Below are positions 1-4,970 of a stretch of 5,352 nucleotides of DNA, piece after piece. The position numbers and the translations under genes were made by a program. Under the pieces are notes generated by a model that ran no database searches, was not told the origin of the DNA, and was given only the letters and a program-made list of their open reading frames with translations. Position 1 is the stretch's first letter. The number at the start of each line of letters is the position of its first letter. Source of the stretch: Treponema sp. (GTDB taxonomy: Bacteria; Spirochaetota; Spirochaetia; Treponematales; Treponemataceae); contig JAFOTA010000084.1 in assembly GCA_017421145.1 (NCBI GenBank), forward strand, positions 1 through 5,352, written 5' to 3'.

Positions 1-90
1 CCGGCCACCATGCTTCCGCCTGTTGAAGCAATGGTTGTAGGACTCGACATATTTACAAAAGATGCCGTTCCGCACATTTATTTAAAATGA
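1..90 (+). CDS. C-terminal end of an unidentified protein (5' part outside window)
   Basis: Reading from base 1 in the first frame gives 29 codons and a TGA at 88-90. The peptide contains LPPVEAMVVGLDIF and ends VPHIYLK; it reads like ordinary coding sequence, with well-balanced hydrophobic and charged residues and no low complexity. I do not recognise the family from this short tail, so no function is assigned. The stop codon is also the first three bases of a repeat copy (88-104), so the repeat may have replaced the original end of the gene or may simply abut it. No convincing terminator follows. It could be a chance open frame, but its start at the very edge of the window and its composition favour a real gene end. 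Confidence 0.5.
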   Translation, partial: PATMLPPVEAMVVGLDIFTKDAVPHIYLK

Positions 91-104
91 TGCTGAGTCC
101 CTGA
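88..104 (+). repeat. Degenerate copy of the TCATGCYGAAGCCCTGA repeat
   Basis: Bases 88-104 match the reverse complement of 201-217 at 13 of 17 positions, so this copy and the 201-217 copy form an inverted pair about 130 bp across. It begins exactly at the TGA that ends the upstream reading frame. Confidence 0.4.
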
Positions 105-200
105 AATCTTTTGTTTGGAAGGAAATCGATTTGCATGAACAAACAACACATTTCCATAAAAACCATTGGTCTGCATGGACAACAACCAATTTTTTTAATC

Positions 201-217
201 TCAGGGCTTCGGCATGA
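201..217 (-). repeat. Short repeat copy, minus orientation
   Basis: The reverse complement reads TCATGCCGAAGCCCTGA and matches the plus-strand copy at 348-364 at 16 of 17 positions. With the weaker copy at 88-104 this makes three copies in under 300 bp of gene-poor sequence, which suggests a dispersed intergenic repeat family rather than coding sequence. Confidence 0.55.
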
Positions 218-281
218 CAAGAACAATGGACTTTTGCAACACAGGAGTGGGACGTAGGCAAAAAGTAAGGAGGCGCCATTC

Positions 282-344
282 ATGGAGGTTACCTTGCTTT
301 TTGCCGTCAACTGGGACCCGCTCATGTGTTGCATTTATCGATAG
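282..344 (+). CDS. Possible 20-aa small ORF with a strong Shine-Dalgarno
   Basis: An ATG at 282 is preceded by TAAGGAGG at 266-273 with an 8-base spacer, an almost ideal Shine-Dalgarno match and the best ribosome binding site in the window. The frame encodes 20 residues, MEVTLLFAVNWDPLMCCIYR, and stops at TAG 342-344. The peptide is mildly hydrophobic with a Cys pair and resembles no family I can name. It lies inside the repeat-bounded spacer and ends about 30 bp before the -35 box of the operon promoter, so it would have to be on a transcript starting upstream. It could be a small leader peptide, the decayed 5' end of a lost gene, or a chance match within a dispersed repeat. Confidence 0.25.
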   Translation: MEVTLLFAVNWDPLMCCIYR

Positions 345-347
345 ATT

Positions 348-364
348 TCATGCTGAAGCCCTGA
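348..364 (+). repeat. Short repeat copy, plus orientation
   Basis: TCATGCTGAAGCCCTGA at 348-364 is the near-perfect inverted partner (16/17) of 201-217. The pair bounds a 164-bp segment. The copy ends only 9 bp upstream of the operon -35 box, so the promoter sits right at the repeat edge. No target-site duplication is evident. Confidence 0.55.
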
Positions 365-373
365 CATTGACCT

Positions 374-402
374 TTGACCTTTTGGCTTTCATATTCTATA
401 AT
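374..402 (+). promoter_or_regulatory. Near-consensus sigma-70 type promoter of the sensor operon
   Basis: TTGACC at 374-379 (5/6 to TTGACA), a 17-bp spacer, and a perfect TATAAT at 397-402. The expected transcription start, about 7 bases past the -10 box, is the A of the ATG at 409, predicting a leaderless mRNA; this fits the absence of any Shine-Dalgarno before 409. The -35 box is the second unit of a tandem TTGACCT repeat (367-373 and 374-380). Confidence 0.7.
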
Positions 403-408
403 TTATGC

Positions 409-873
409 ATGCGTAAATTCTTTTTGACCGTCATGCTTTCTTTCATTTTTTTCTCCGTCGCCATGGTTTTTGCGCAGGATTCACGTCTGCCGGAGCTTCC
501 TAAGGAATTCACAAGCCACAGGGGGATGAGGGTTTTAAGTGATTCTGATGACGGCGTTCGTTTTTCTATAGTTGCAATACGGACTTCAAAATGCACTGGC
601 GGCATGTACGTTGATTTTGTTTTTACGGAGGAGCTTGATCCAAGGCACATTTTTCCATCGCAGTTTGAAATAGACGGAAAATCCCTTCCCGACGGCATCA
701 AGTTCAAATTCAACAAGATCGGGAATGTCGCGCGTATTTTTGTGGAAGGCACATACATAAAAAAACTTAAGGTGGAGGGTGTCCGCTCGTTTTCCGGTGC
801 GGTGCTTGACACTGTTACTGCAGAAAATATATCCGCAGATTCAGAAGTGAATTTTTTCCCCGGTTCGGAATAG
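409..873 (+). CDS. Secreted periplasmic protein of unknown function, first gene of the two-component operon
   Basis: A 154-aa protein. Residues 1-22 form a clear signal peptide: MRK, a hydrophobic core (FFLTVMLSFIFFSVAM), then VFA before QD, giving a likely signal peptidase I cut after Ala22 and a mature part of about 132 aa. The mature part is rich in alternating hydrophobic residues (MYVDFVFTEELD, VARIFVEG, LKVEGV), which suggests a small beta-sandwich; the 'VDFVFTEELDP' style recalls bacterial Ig-like domains, but this is only a resemblance. I do not recognise a named family. ATG 409 is chosen because it starts the signal peptide; the frame is open back to an ATG at 214, but that extension has no signal-like character and crosses the promoter. 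The response regulator starts 33 bases downstream, so a shared operon and a role as ligand or accessory of the kinase are plausible inferences. Confidence 0.75.
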   Translation: MRKFFLTVMLSFIFFSVAMVFAQDSRLPELPKEFTSHRGMRVLSDSDDGVRFSIVAIRTSKCTGGMYVDFVFTEELDPRHIFPSQFEIDGKSLPDGIKFKFNKIGNVARIFVEGTYIKKLKVEGVRSFSGAVLDTVTAENISADSEVNFFPGSE

Positions 874-891
874 ATCCGGCTGCATCAGAAT

Positions 892-898
892 AAGGAAG
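892..898 (+). promoter_or_regulatory. Ribosome binding site of the response regulator
   Basis: AAGGAAG at 892-898 lies 8 bases before the ATG at 907, fixing the start of the regulator gene and contrasting with the missing Shine-Dalgarno of the gene before it. Confidence 0.7.
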
Positions 899-906
899 TG
901 ATTTGA

Positions 907-1572
907 ATGAAGATTCTTATAGTAGATGATGATACAGGCATAGTTGATTTCGTGGATCCTGAGCTTAAGCATGAAGGGTTCGAAACTGCCGTTGCAAAAA
1001 GCGGAAGGGAAGCATTGGAAAAAGTCGAGTCCGAAAAACCCGACCTGGTGCTCCTTGACGTAATGCTTCCTGAAATCAACGGGCTTGAAGTGCTCAGGCG
1101 CATAAGGCAGAAATCGGATGTTCCGGTCATACTTGAAACTGCACGCGGTGAAACGCTCGACAAAATCAACGGGCTTAATTCCGGTGCCGACGACTATATA
1201 GCAAAGCCCTTCGACATTGAGGAGCTTGTCGCAAGGATCAATGCAGTGCTTCGCCGTTTTTCACGGAAGGGTGAATCTTCGGTTCTGGTTACCCGCGATG
1301 TGGAGCTGAACGTCGGAAGCATGACCGTTACGGTAAAGGGAGAAATCCTCCAGTTTTCAAAAACGGAATTCCTTATGCTCAAATTTTTCATGGAAAATCC
1401 TGAAAAGGTGCTGAGCCGTGACCAGATTATCGATGCCATCTGGGGAAAAGACCATTTCATCGATATGAACACGGTGGATGTTTATGTCGGTTATCTCCGC
1501 GGAAAAATCGATCAGGTCTGCGGTGAAGAGTACATCAAGACGGTGAGGGGAACAGGCTATATCTGGAAATGA
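907..1572 (+). CDS. OmpR/PhoB-family DNA-binding response regulator
   Basis: A 221-aa cytoplasmic transcription factor, the usual length for the family. The receiver domain (about 1-118) has the acidic cluster D7-D8-D9, the phosphoacceptor D51 in LLDVMLPEINGLEVL, T78 in the ETARGE segment, and K100 in GADDYIAKPF, so phosphorylation machinery is complete. The winged-helix output domain (about 125-221) shows the typical FSKTEF..LKFF, LSRDQIIDAIWG, NTVDVYVGYLRGKID and IKTVRGTGYIWK segments. Phosphorylation by the kinase encoded next is expected to promote DNA binding at target promoters, possibly including its own. Two residues are unusual: Pro18 within the first receiver helix and Glu77 just before T78, where a hydrophobic residue is normal. 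The stop overlaps the kinase start (ATGA), indicating translational coupling. Regulon and exact subfamily cannot be told from the sequence. Confidence 0.95.
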   Translation: MKILIVDDDTGIVDFVDPELKHEGFETAVAKSGREALEKVESEKPDLVLLDVMLPEINGLEVLRRIRQKSDVPVILETARGETLDKINGLNSGADDYIAKPFDIEELVARINAVLRRFSRKGESSVLVTRDVELNVGSMTVTVKGEILQFSKTEFLMLKFFMENPEKVLSRDQIIDAIWGKDHFIDMNTVDVYVGYLRGKIDQVCGEEYIKTVRGTGYIWK

Positions 1573-3053
1573 AAAAGAATACAATCTCCCTGCGGATTTC
1601 ATTGAAATTCATGATCGTCCTCACTTGTGCCGTGCTGATTCTTTCGTGCGCCATAGTCTGCCTGATTTATTTTTTCGTCCGCACAGAACAGAACAAGGAA
1701 CTTGAAAGTTCCGCCATGAGGATAGAGAGGCTTCTTGCAGATTATAAAAATCCCCCGGAACAAAGGGAAAAACGAAGCGCACCTTCTGCACCGAAAAACA
1801 ACGAAAGCACACAGCCGGAAAACACAAACACAGGCTCCGAGAAAAACAGACGTCCGCCGGCAAAAAGGTCAGCGCCCGTACAGCCCCTTGATTTCTCGCG
1901 CATCCCGTATTATGTGTCCTATGTCGTGGCATCTTCCGAATCTGATTTTTCTGAAGTCGTTTTTACTAACGATCCGTTCCTTCCCGTGCTTCCAGAAACA
2001 GGTTCCCGCGCAAAGACATACATTGCAAAGGATTTTTTCATAGACGGAAATCTTGCGATACTTTATTTTTCAAAAAAGACCGGAGACGGAAAATATCTGA
2101 TTCAGGTTTCGCTTGACATGGAAAGGGACATATCTTCCCACCTCCTTGACAAGATTCCTCCTGCAATTGCCATAGCCGTGCTTCCGATCCTTTTGGTTTC
2201 TTTTTTCATCTCCCGGCTCATCGCAAAGAACACCATGGCACCGGTCGTAAGGCTCACGAAATCAGCGGACAAGATTTCTTCTTCAAATCTGGGCACTCTT
2301 TTGCCAAGGTCCGGCAACGGTGATGAAATAGACAATCTTGCCTCAACCTTCAATTCATTGTTCGAGCGGCTGAAATCTGATTTTGACAGGGAAAAAAGCT
2401 TTACGAGCGATGTGAGCCATGAACTGAAGACCCCCGTGGCAGTGATTTTGGGACAGTCCAATCTTTTGCTCAGGTGGGGTAAGGATGATCCGGTGCAGCT
2501 TCAGAAATCGCTTGAATCCATAAAAAGCGAGGCAAAGTCAATGAACGCGATAATAACGAACCTCCTTGAGATTTCGCGCCTTGAAAACGGACTCGTAAAG
2601 CCTTCTGTTTCAAGCGTTGACATAAAAGAAATGTTCATGCGGATTTCCGAGGAATTCCATGCCGTGTCGCCTTCGGTGGTTTTTGAGATTCCCGAAAAAG
2701 AAAGTGCCGTGATTGAAACCGATTCCGAGCTTCTGCATCAGGTGCTTACGGTCGTTGTGTCGAACAGCGTCAAATTTTCAGGAGATTCATGCCGTATAAA
2801 GCTTGGCTGGGAAACTTCCGGAAATTCAATGAAGATTTTTTCGGAAGATGACGGCCCCGGATTTTCGGATGACGTGCTTCCCCATGTGTTCCAGCGTTTT
2901 TACCGCGGTGACGAGGCTCATGTCCGCTCTTCAGGTGGTGCCGGGCTTGGTTTGTCCATTGCGGAAACCATAGTTGAATGCCTTGGCGGAAAAATCTGCG
3001 CGTACAATTGCAGTCCGCATGGAGCAGGTATATCGATGGAGTTTAATATATGA
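1569..3053 (+). CDS. Membrane sensor histidine kinase, partner of the upstream regulator
   Basis: A 494-aa kinase. Transmembrane segment 1 is about residues 14-37, followed by a periplasmic loop (38-196) and transmembrane segment 2 (about 197-218). A HAMP linker follows (about 219-272), then the dimerisation/phosphoacceptor domain with SHELKTP and His284, and the ATPase domain with the N-box Asn399 (VVSNSVKFS), G1 box D427-DGPG, F box FQRFYRG (441-447) and G2 box GGAGLGLSI (456-464). All catalytic motifs are intact, so it should autophosphorylate His284 and pass phosphate to D51 of the regulator. The periplasmic loop carries a Lys/Arg/Pro/Asn-rich low-complexity stretch (about 60-105) bounded by two KRSAP motifs, then a folded-looking part (about 106-190), which is the likely sensor. 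The start overlaps the regulator stop by 4 bases and has no good Shine-Dalgarno, so translation probably depends on coupling. The signal sensed is unknown. Confidence 0.95.
   Translation: MKKNTISLRISLKFMIVLTCAVLILSCAIVCLIYFFVRTEQNKELESSAMRIERLLADYKNPPEQREKRSAPSAPKNNESTQPENTNTGSEKNRRPPAKRSAPVQPLDFSRIPYYVSYVVASSESDFSEVVFTNDPFLPVLPETGSRAKTYIAKDFFIDGNLAILYFSKKTGDGKYLIQVSLDMERDISSHLLDKIPPAIAIAVLPILLVSFFISRLIAKNTMAPVVRLTKSADKISSSNLGTLLPRSGNGDEIDNLASTFNSLFERLKSDFDREKSFTSDVSHELKTPVAVILGQSNLLLRWGKDDPVQLQKSLESIKSEAKSMNAIITNLLEISRLENGLVKPSVSSVDIKEMFMRISEEFHAVSPSVVFEIPEKESAVIETDSELLHQVLTVVVSNSVKFSGDSCRIKLGWETSGNSMKIFSEDDGPGFSDDVLPHVFQRFYRGDEAHVRSSGGAGLGLSIAETIVECLGGKICAYNCSPHGAGISMEFNI
3038..3041 (+). 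promoter_or_regulatory. Ribosome binding site of the NlpC/P60 gene, inside the kinase gene
   Basis: GGAG at 3038-3041 is 8 bases before the ATG at 3050 and lies within the last codons of the kinase gene. With the ATGA overlap it supports start at 3050. Confidence 0.5.
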
Positions 3054-3688
3054 AAGAAAAGGACAAGAAGATTATTTCGGAGTTTTTAAAATACCTTGCA
3101 TGTTCCCTTGCAGTTATTTTCCTGATCTACGGGCTGGTAAGGCATTTTTCATCCGGTAAAAAGACTGAAACCAATGTTCCCGAAGAAAAAGCCGCTGTTG
3201 AAAAAAACGGGCAGGGCGGAAAATCATGGGTTGATGAAATCGGTGACGAAAAAAAGGCTCTTCCTGAAGCAGAGATGTCGCCGATTTCCCAGGATGCAGG
3301 GCTGAGCGGAACCAGGCGCAAATTCCTTGAATGTGCAAGAAAATACATTGGGACTCCATACCGTTACGGCGGTGATGATTCGGACGGAATGGACTGTTCG
3401 GGCTTTGTCTATGCAGTTGCCCTTGAAACAGGCCTTGGAAAAGTTCCGAAATCCTCAAAGGGGCTTTGTGATTATGCCTCTCCCGTTCAAAAAGGCGACC
3501 TTATCCCCGGAGACCTTGTGTTTTTTGAGCGTGACGGCTCAATCTTCCATGTGGCGGTCTATGCCGGTGAAAACAAGCTGATCCATGCTATAAGCGACGG
3601 CCCTGCCACGGGCGTGGGTGAATCTTCCCTGGACGAGCCTTATTGGAGCGAACATTTCCATTCCTGCGGAAGAATCATGGCGGATTGA
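3050..3688 (+). CDS. Membrane-anchored NlpC/P60 family peptidoglycan hydrolase
   Basis: A 212-aa protein. A basic N-terminus (MKEKDKK) precedes one hydrophobic segment (about 12-30, ending YGLVRHF), which fits an uncleaved signal anchor with the rest in the periplasm. A charged linker (about 33-88) leads to the NlpC/P60 domain (about 89-212). Visible active-site residues are Cys116 in MDCSGFV, His167 in FHVAVYAG and His179 in LIHAIS; the GTPYRYGGD and GDLIPGDLVFF segments are also family hallmarks. The family are cysteine peptidases that usually cut peptide bonds in the peptidoglycan stem, commonly gamma-D-Glu to diamino acid; exact specificity here is not shown. The start overlaps the kinase stop (ATGA), so it is co-translated with the two-component pair and is either the output enzyme of that pathway or part of its sensing loop (inference). 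The domain is complete. Confidence 0.9.
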   Translation: MKEKDKKIISEFLKYLACSLAVIFLIYGLVRHFSSGKKTETNVPEEKAAVEKNGQGGKSWVDEIGDEKKALPEAEMSPISQDAGLSGTRRKFLECARKYIGTPYRYGGDDSDGMDCSGFVYAVALETGLGKVPKSSKGLCDYASPVQKGDLIPGDLVFFERDGSIFHVAVYAGENKLIHAISDGPATGVGESSLDEPYWSEHFHSCGRIMAD

Positions 3689-3700
3689 TTCGTGCGGAAG

Positions 3701-3765
3701 GTTTCATACCTCGCCCCTAGCTTGAAACTACGTTGCAAATAGGGGCGAAATAAGAGGTATGAAAT
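3701..3765 (+). repeat. Large imperfect stem-loop downstream of the operon
   Basis: TTTCATACCTC (3702-3712) pairs perfectly with GAGGTATGAAA (3754-3764). Inside it, GCCCCTA (3713-3719) pairs with TAGGGGC (3740-3746), leaving a one-sided bulge GAAATAA (3747-3753) and a loop of about 20 bases. There is no U-run after the stem, so it is not a textbook intrinsic terminator, although it could stop or stabilise the operon mRNA. It may be a member of a dispersed palindromic repeat. Confidence 0.6.
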
Positions 3766-3793
3766 CTGACTGCGATACCTTTTGAGAACATGA

Positions 3794-3807
3794 ACAGCGA
3801 AAGCTGT
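3794..3807 (+). other. Small hairpin with GAAA tetraloop
   Basis: ACAGC (3794-3798), GAAA (3799-3802) and GCTGT (3803-3807) form a 5-bp stem capped by a GNRA tetraloop. It lies between the two larger inverted repeats and suggests that the region folds as RNA. Confidence 0.4.
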
Positions 3808-3809
3808 GA

Positions 3810-3831
3810 ACCTCGTTGCTTGCAGCGAGGT
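3810..3831 (+). repeat. Hairpin ACCTCGTTG / CAGCGAGGT
   Basis: A 9-bp stem (3810-3818 with 3823-3831, including one G-T pair) and a CTTG loop. It is followed by ATGTTGATTTTCCC, which lacks a real U-tract. Its right arm extended to 3834 (CGAGGTATG, 3826-3834) is also perfectly complementary to 3705-3713 of the upstream stem-loop, so alternative folds exist. Confidence 0.55.
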
Positions 3832-3845
3832 ATGTTGATTTTCCC

Positions 3846-3874
3846 TTCATTTATGCCGCGGAATCTCCGATAAT
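3846..3874 (+). promoter_or_regulatory. Weak candidate promoter for fliS-flgN
   Basis: GATAAT at 3869-3874 (5/6 to TATAAT) lies 17 bp after TTCATT at 3846-3851, a poor -35 box. The same spot contains CCGATAA (3867-3873), the core of the flagellar sigma-28 -10 box (GCCGATAA), but the expected TAAA-type -35 is missing. Either reading would give a 5' leader of about 120 bases for fliS. Tentative. Confidence 0.25.
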
Positions 3875-3885
3875 AACCAAGATAA

Positions 3886-3919
3886 GGCAACTTTTAAAAC
3901 AATGTGGCCGCTTTTAAAA
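3886..3919 (+). repeat. Pair of 14-bp direct repeats, 20-bp period, upstream of fliS
   Basis: GGCAACTTTTAAAA (3886-3899) and GGCCGCTTTTAAAA (3906-3919) match at 12 of 14 positions. The period is 20 bp, about two helical turns, and each unit holds the palindrome TTTTAAAA. Possible paired protein-binding sites. The rest of 3832-3990 is A/T-rich and shows nothing else I can support. Confidence 0.4.
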
Positions 3920-3991
3920 AAGTTCTGCTTTTTGGAGTAACCATATTGTAAATCATTGTTTATTTTTTTGTAGTTGCTTTTCTAGATGTCA

Positions 3992-3996
3992 AGGGG
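3992..3996 (+). promoter_or_regulatory. Ribosome binding site of fliS
   Basis: AGGGG (3992-3996) within AAGGGGAA lies 6 bases before the ATG at 4003 and fixes the fliS start. Confidence 0.7.
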
Positions 3997-4002
3997 AAAT
4001 GA

Positions 4003-4455
4003 ATGAGTTACAATTCTTACGACGGATACAATGCTTACCGCGAAATCGGCGTGAAAACAGCCAGCCAGGGAAAATTGGTGGTCATGCTTTACCAGGGTGC
4101 ATGCGCTCATCTGGAAGACGCAATCGCCATGATTTCCGATGACGGGAAGATTATTGCAGACAACATAGAAAGTTTCGGAATTCATATACAGAAGGTGCAG
4201 GATATAATCACCGAGCTTCAGGTCAGCCTGGACATGGAAAAGGGCGGTGAGATTGCACAGAATCTTATGGCTTTGTACATCTATTTCAACAAGGAGCTTC
4301 TGACTGCCGGAATCAAGCATAACAAGGAAAGATTGGAATTTATACTTGATCTTTTAAGACAGCTTAAAGAATCTTGGGAAACTGCCTCGAACACTCAGGC
4401 AAACAACGCCGTCAAAATGCCTGTGGACGGCCCGACCATCAGTATTACAGGCTAG
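4003..4455 (+). CDS. fliS: FliS, flagellin export chaperone
   Basis: A 150-aa cytoplasmic protein, slightly longer than many FliS (about 125-135 aa) because of a C-terminal tail after Trp125. Family landmarks are the N-terminal YNAYREIGVKTASQGKLVVML segment (9-29, Tyr- and Leu-rich flagellin-binding start) and the ELQVSLDMEKGGEIAQNL segment (71-88) followed by LYIYFNKELLTA (91-102). FliS binds the C-terminus of newly made flagellin, prevents early polymerisation and delivers it to the export gate; in spirochetes the filament is periplasmic. The gene has a good Shine-Dalgarno and is followed after 25 bases by flgN, the likely operon partner. The Asn/Ala/Pro/Gly-containing tail (about 127-150) is probably disordered. 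Confidence 0.92.
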   Translation: MSYNSYDGYNAYREIGVKTASQGKLVVMLYQGACAHLEDAIAMISDDGKIIADNIESFGIHIQKVQDIITELQVSLDMEKGGEIAQNLMALYIYFNKELLTAGIKHNKERLEFILDLLRQLKESWETASNTQANNAVKMPVDGPTISITG

Positions 4456-4465
4456 GAAAATTTTT

Positions 4466-4472
4466 GGGAGGA
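4466..4472 (+). promoter_or_regulatory. Ribosome binding site of flgN (decides the start)
   Basis: GGGAGGA at 4466-4472 is 8 bases before ATG 4481 but only 2 bases before the in-frame TTG at 4475, so the ATG is the better start. Confidence 0.7.
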
Positions 4473-4480
4473 CGTTGATT

Positions 4481-4969
4481 ATGAACGAAGTTTTGAGTCA
4501 GGAAGAGCTTGCGGAAAGGGTAGCGGTCGTCAAAAGATTCAGGGCTCTTTTGGAAAAGCAGAGGGACAGGTTCCGGCAGTATCTTAAGGTGCTTGAACTT
4601 CAGGAAAATGCCATAGATTCAGAAAATCCGGAAGCTATTGCGGCTCATTCCATGCTTGAGGAAGAAATCGTCGAGGGCATAGGCTCGCTTCAGAAGGTGA
4701 TCAAACCGATGCAGAAGCTTTATATGGGCATAAGGTCATCTGCGTCCACCTACAATCCGGCTGATATAGTGCCTATTGAAAAGCTCCAGAGCGATCTTAC
4801 GAACCTCCAGATTCAGGTCACCGCACAGAACGAAAGGAACAGAAGGCTTTTGAAAGGTCACATGGGAGAAATCCGCGAGCAGATCGTCAGCATTAAGAAC
4901 CCGTACCGTTCAAGGCAGTCTGTCTATGCCGATGTTGACGGCGGAAACATAATCCAGGTCGAAGCCTGA
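4481..4969 (+). CDS. flgN: FlgN-family flagellar chaperone
   Basis: A 162-aa, mostly helical protein starting MNEVLSQEELAERV. Residues about 8-45 and 95-138 are long amphipathic, coiled-coil-like helices with many Glu, Gln, Lys and Arg; the C-terminus has NPYRSRQSVYAD (140-151) and ends IIQVEA, a tail style typical of FlgN proteins. FlgN is the export chaperone of the hook-filament junction proteins FlgK and FlgL, and this role fits the position directly behind fliS. Assignment rests on the helical pattern, the tail and the neighbour rather than on a catalytic motif, since the family has none. The gene is complete, with stop TGA 4967-4969. RHS sequence begins within a few bases of that stop, so any normal downstream gene is absent from the window. 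Confidence 0.75.
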   Translation: MNEVLSQEELAERVAVVKRFRALLEKQRDRFRQYLKVLELQENAIDSENPEAIAAHSMLEEEIVEGIGSLQKVIKPMQKLYMGIRSSASTYNPADIVPIEKLQSDLTNLQIQVTAQNERNRRLLKGHMGEIREQIVSIKNPYRSRQSVYADVDGGNIIQVEA

Positions 4970-4970
4970 A

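Noticed and set aside
165..196. ATTGGT/ACCAAT hairpin followed by seven T, as a terminator for the upstream gene
   Set aside because: The stem is only 6 bp with a 14-base loop and little G/C, so it is too weak to call.
53..334. Minus-strand open frames of 65 and 93 codons
   Set aside because: Their Cys/Phe-rich translations derive from the repeat sequence (for example SCHAEAL from the repeat copy) and have no ribosome binding site or family resemblance.
214..408. N-terminal extension of the secreted protein to ATG 214
   Set aside because: It would bury the signal peptide 65 residues inside the protein, has no Shine-Dalgarno, and crosses the promoter and a repeat copy.
1735..2043. Plus-strand open frame overlapping the kinase gene
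   Set aside because: It is a shadow of the A/C-rich low-complexity stretch in the kinase, which has all its domain motifs in the other frame.
3101..3103. Cys18 of the NlpC/P60 protein as a lipoprotein cleavage site
   Set aside because: The Cys lies before most of the hydrophobic segment and Tyr-Leu-Ala before it is a poor lipobox; a signal anchor fits better.
3917..3933. AAAAAG / CTTTTT hairpin before fliS as a terminator
   Set aside because: The stem is almost entirely A-T and a better explanation is general A/T richness; no adjacent U-tract.
4475..4477. TTG start for flgN
   Set aside because: It is only 2 bases from the Shine-Dalgarno, while ATG 4481 has an 8-base spacer.
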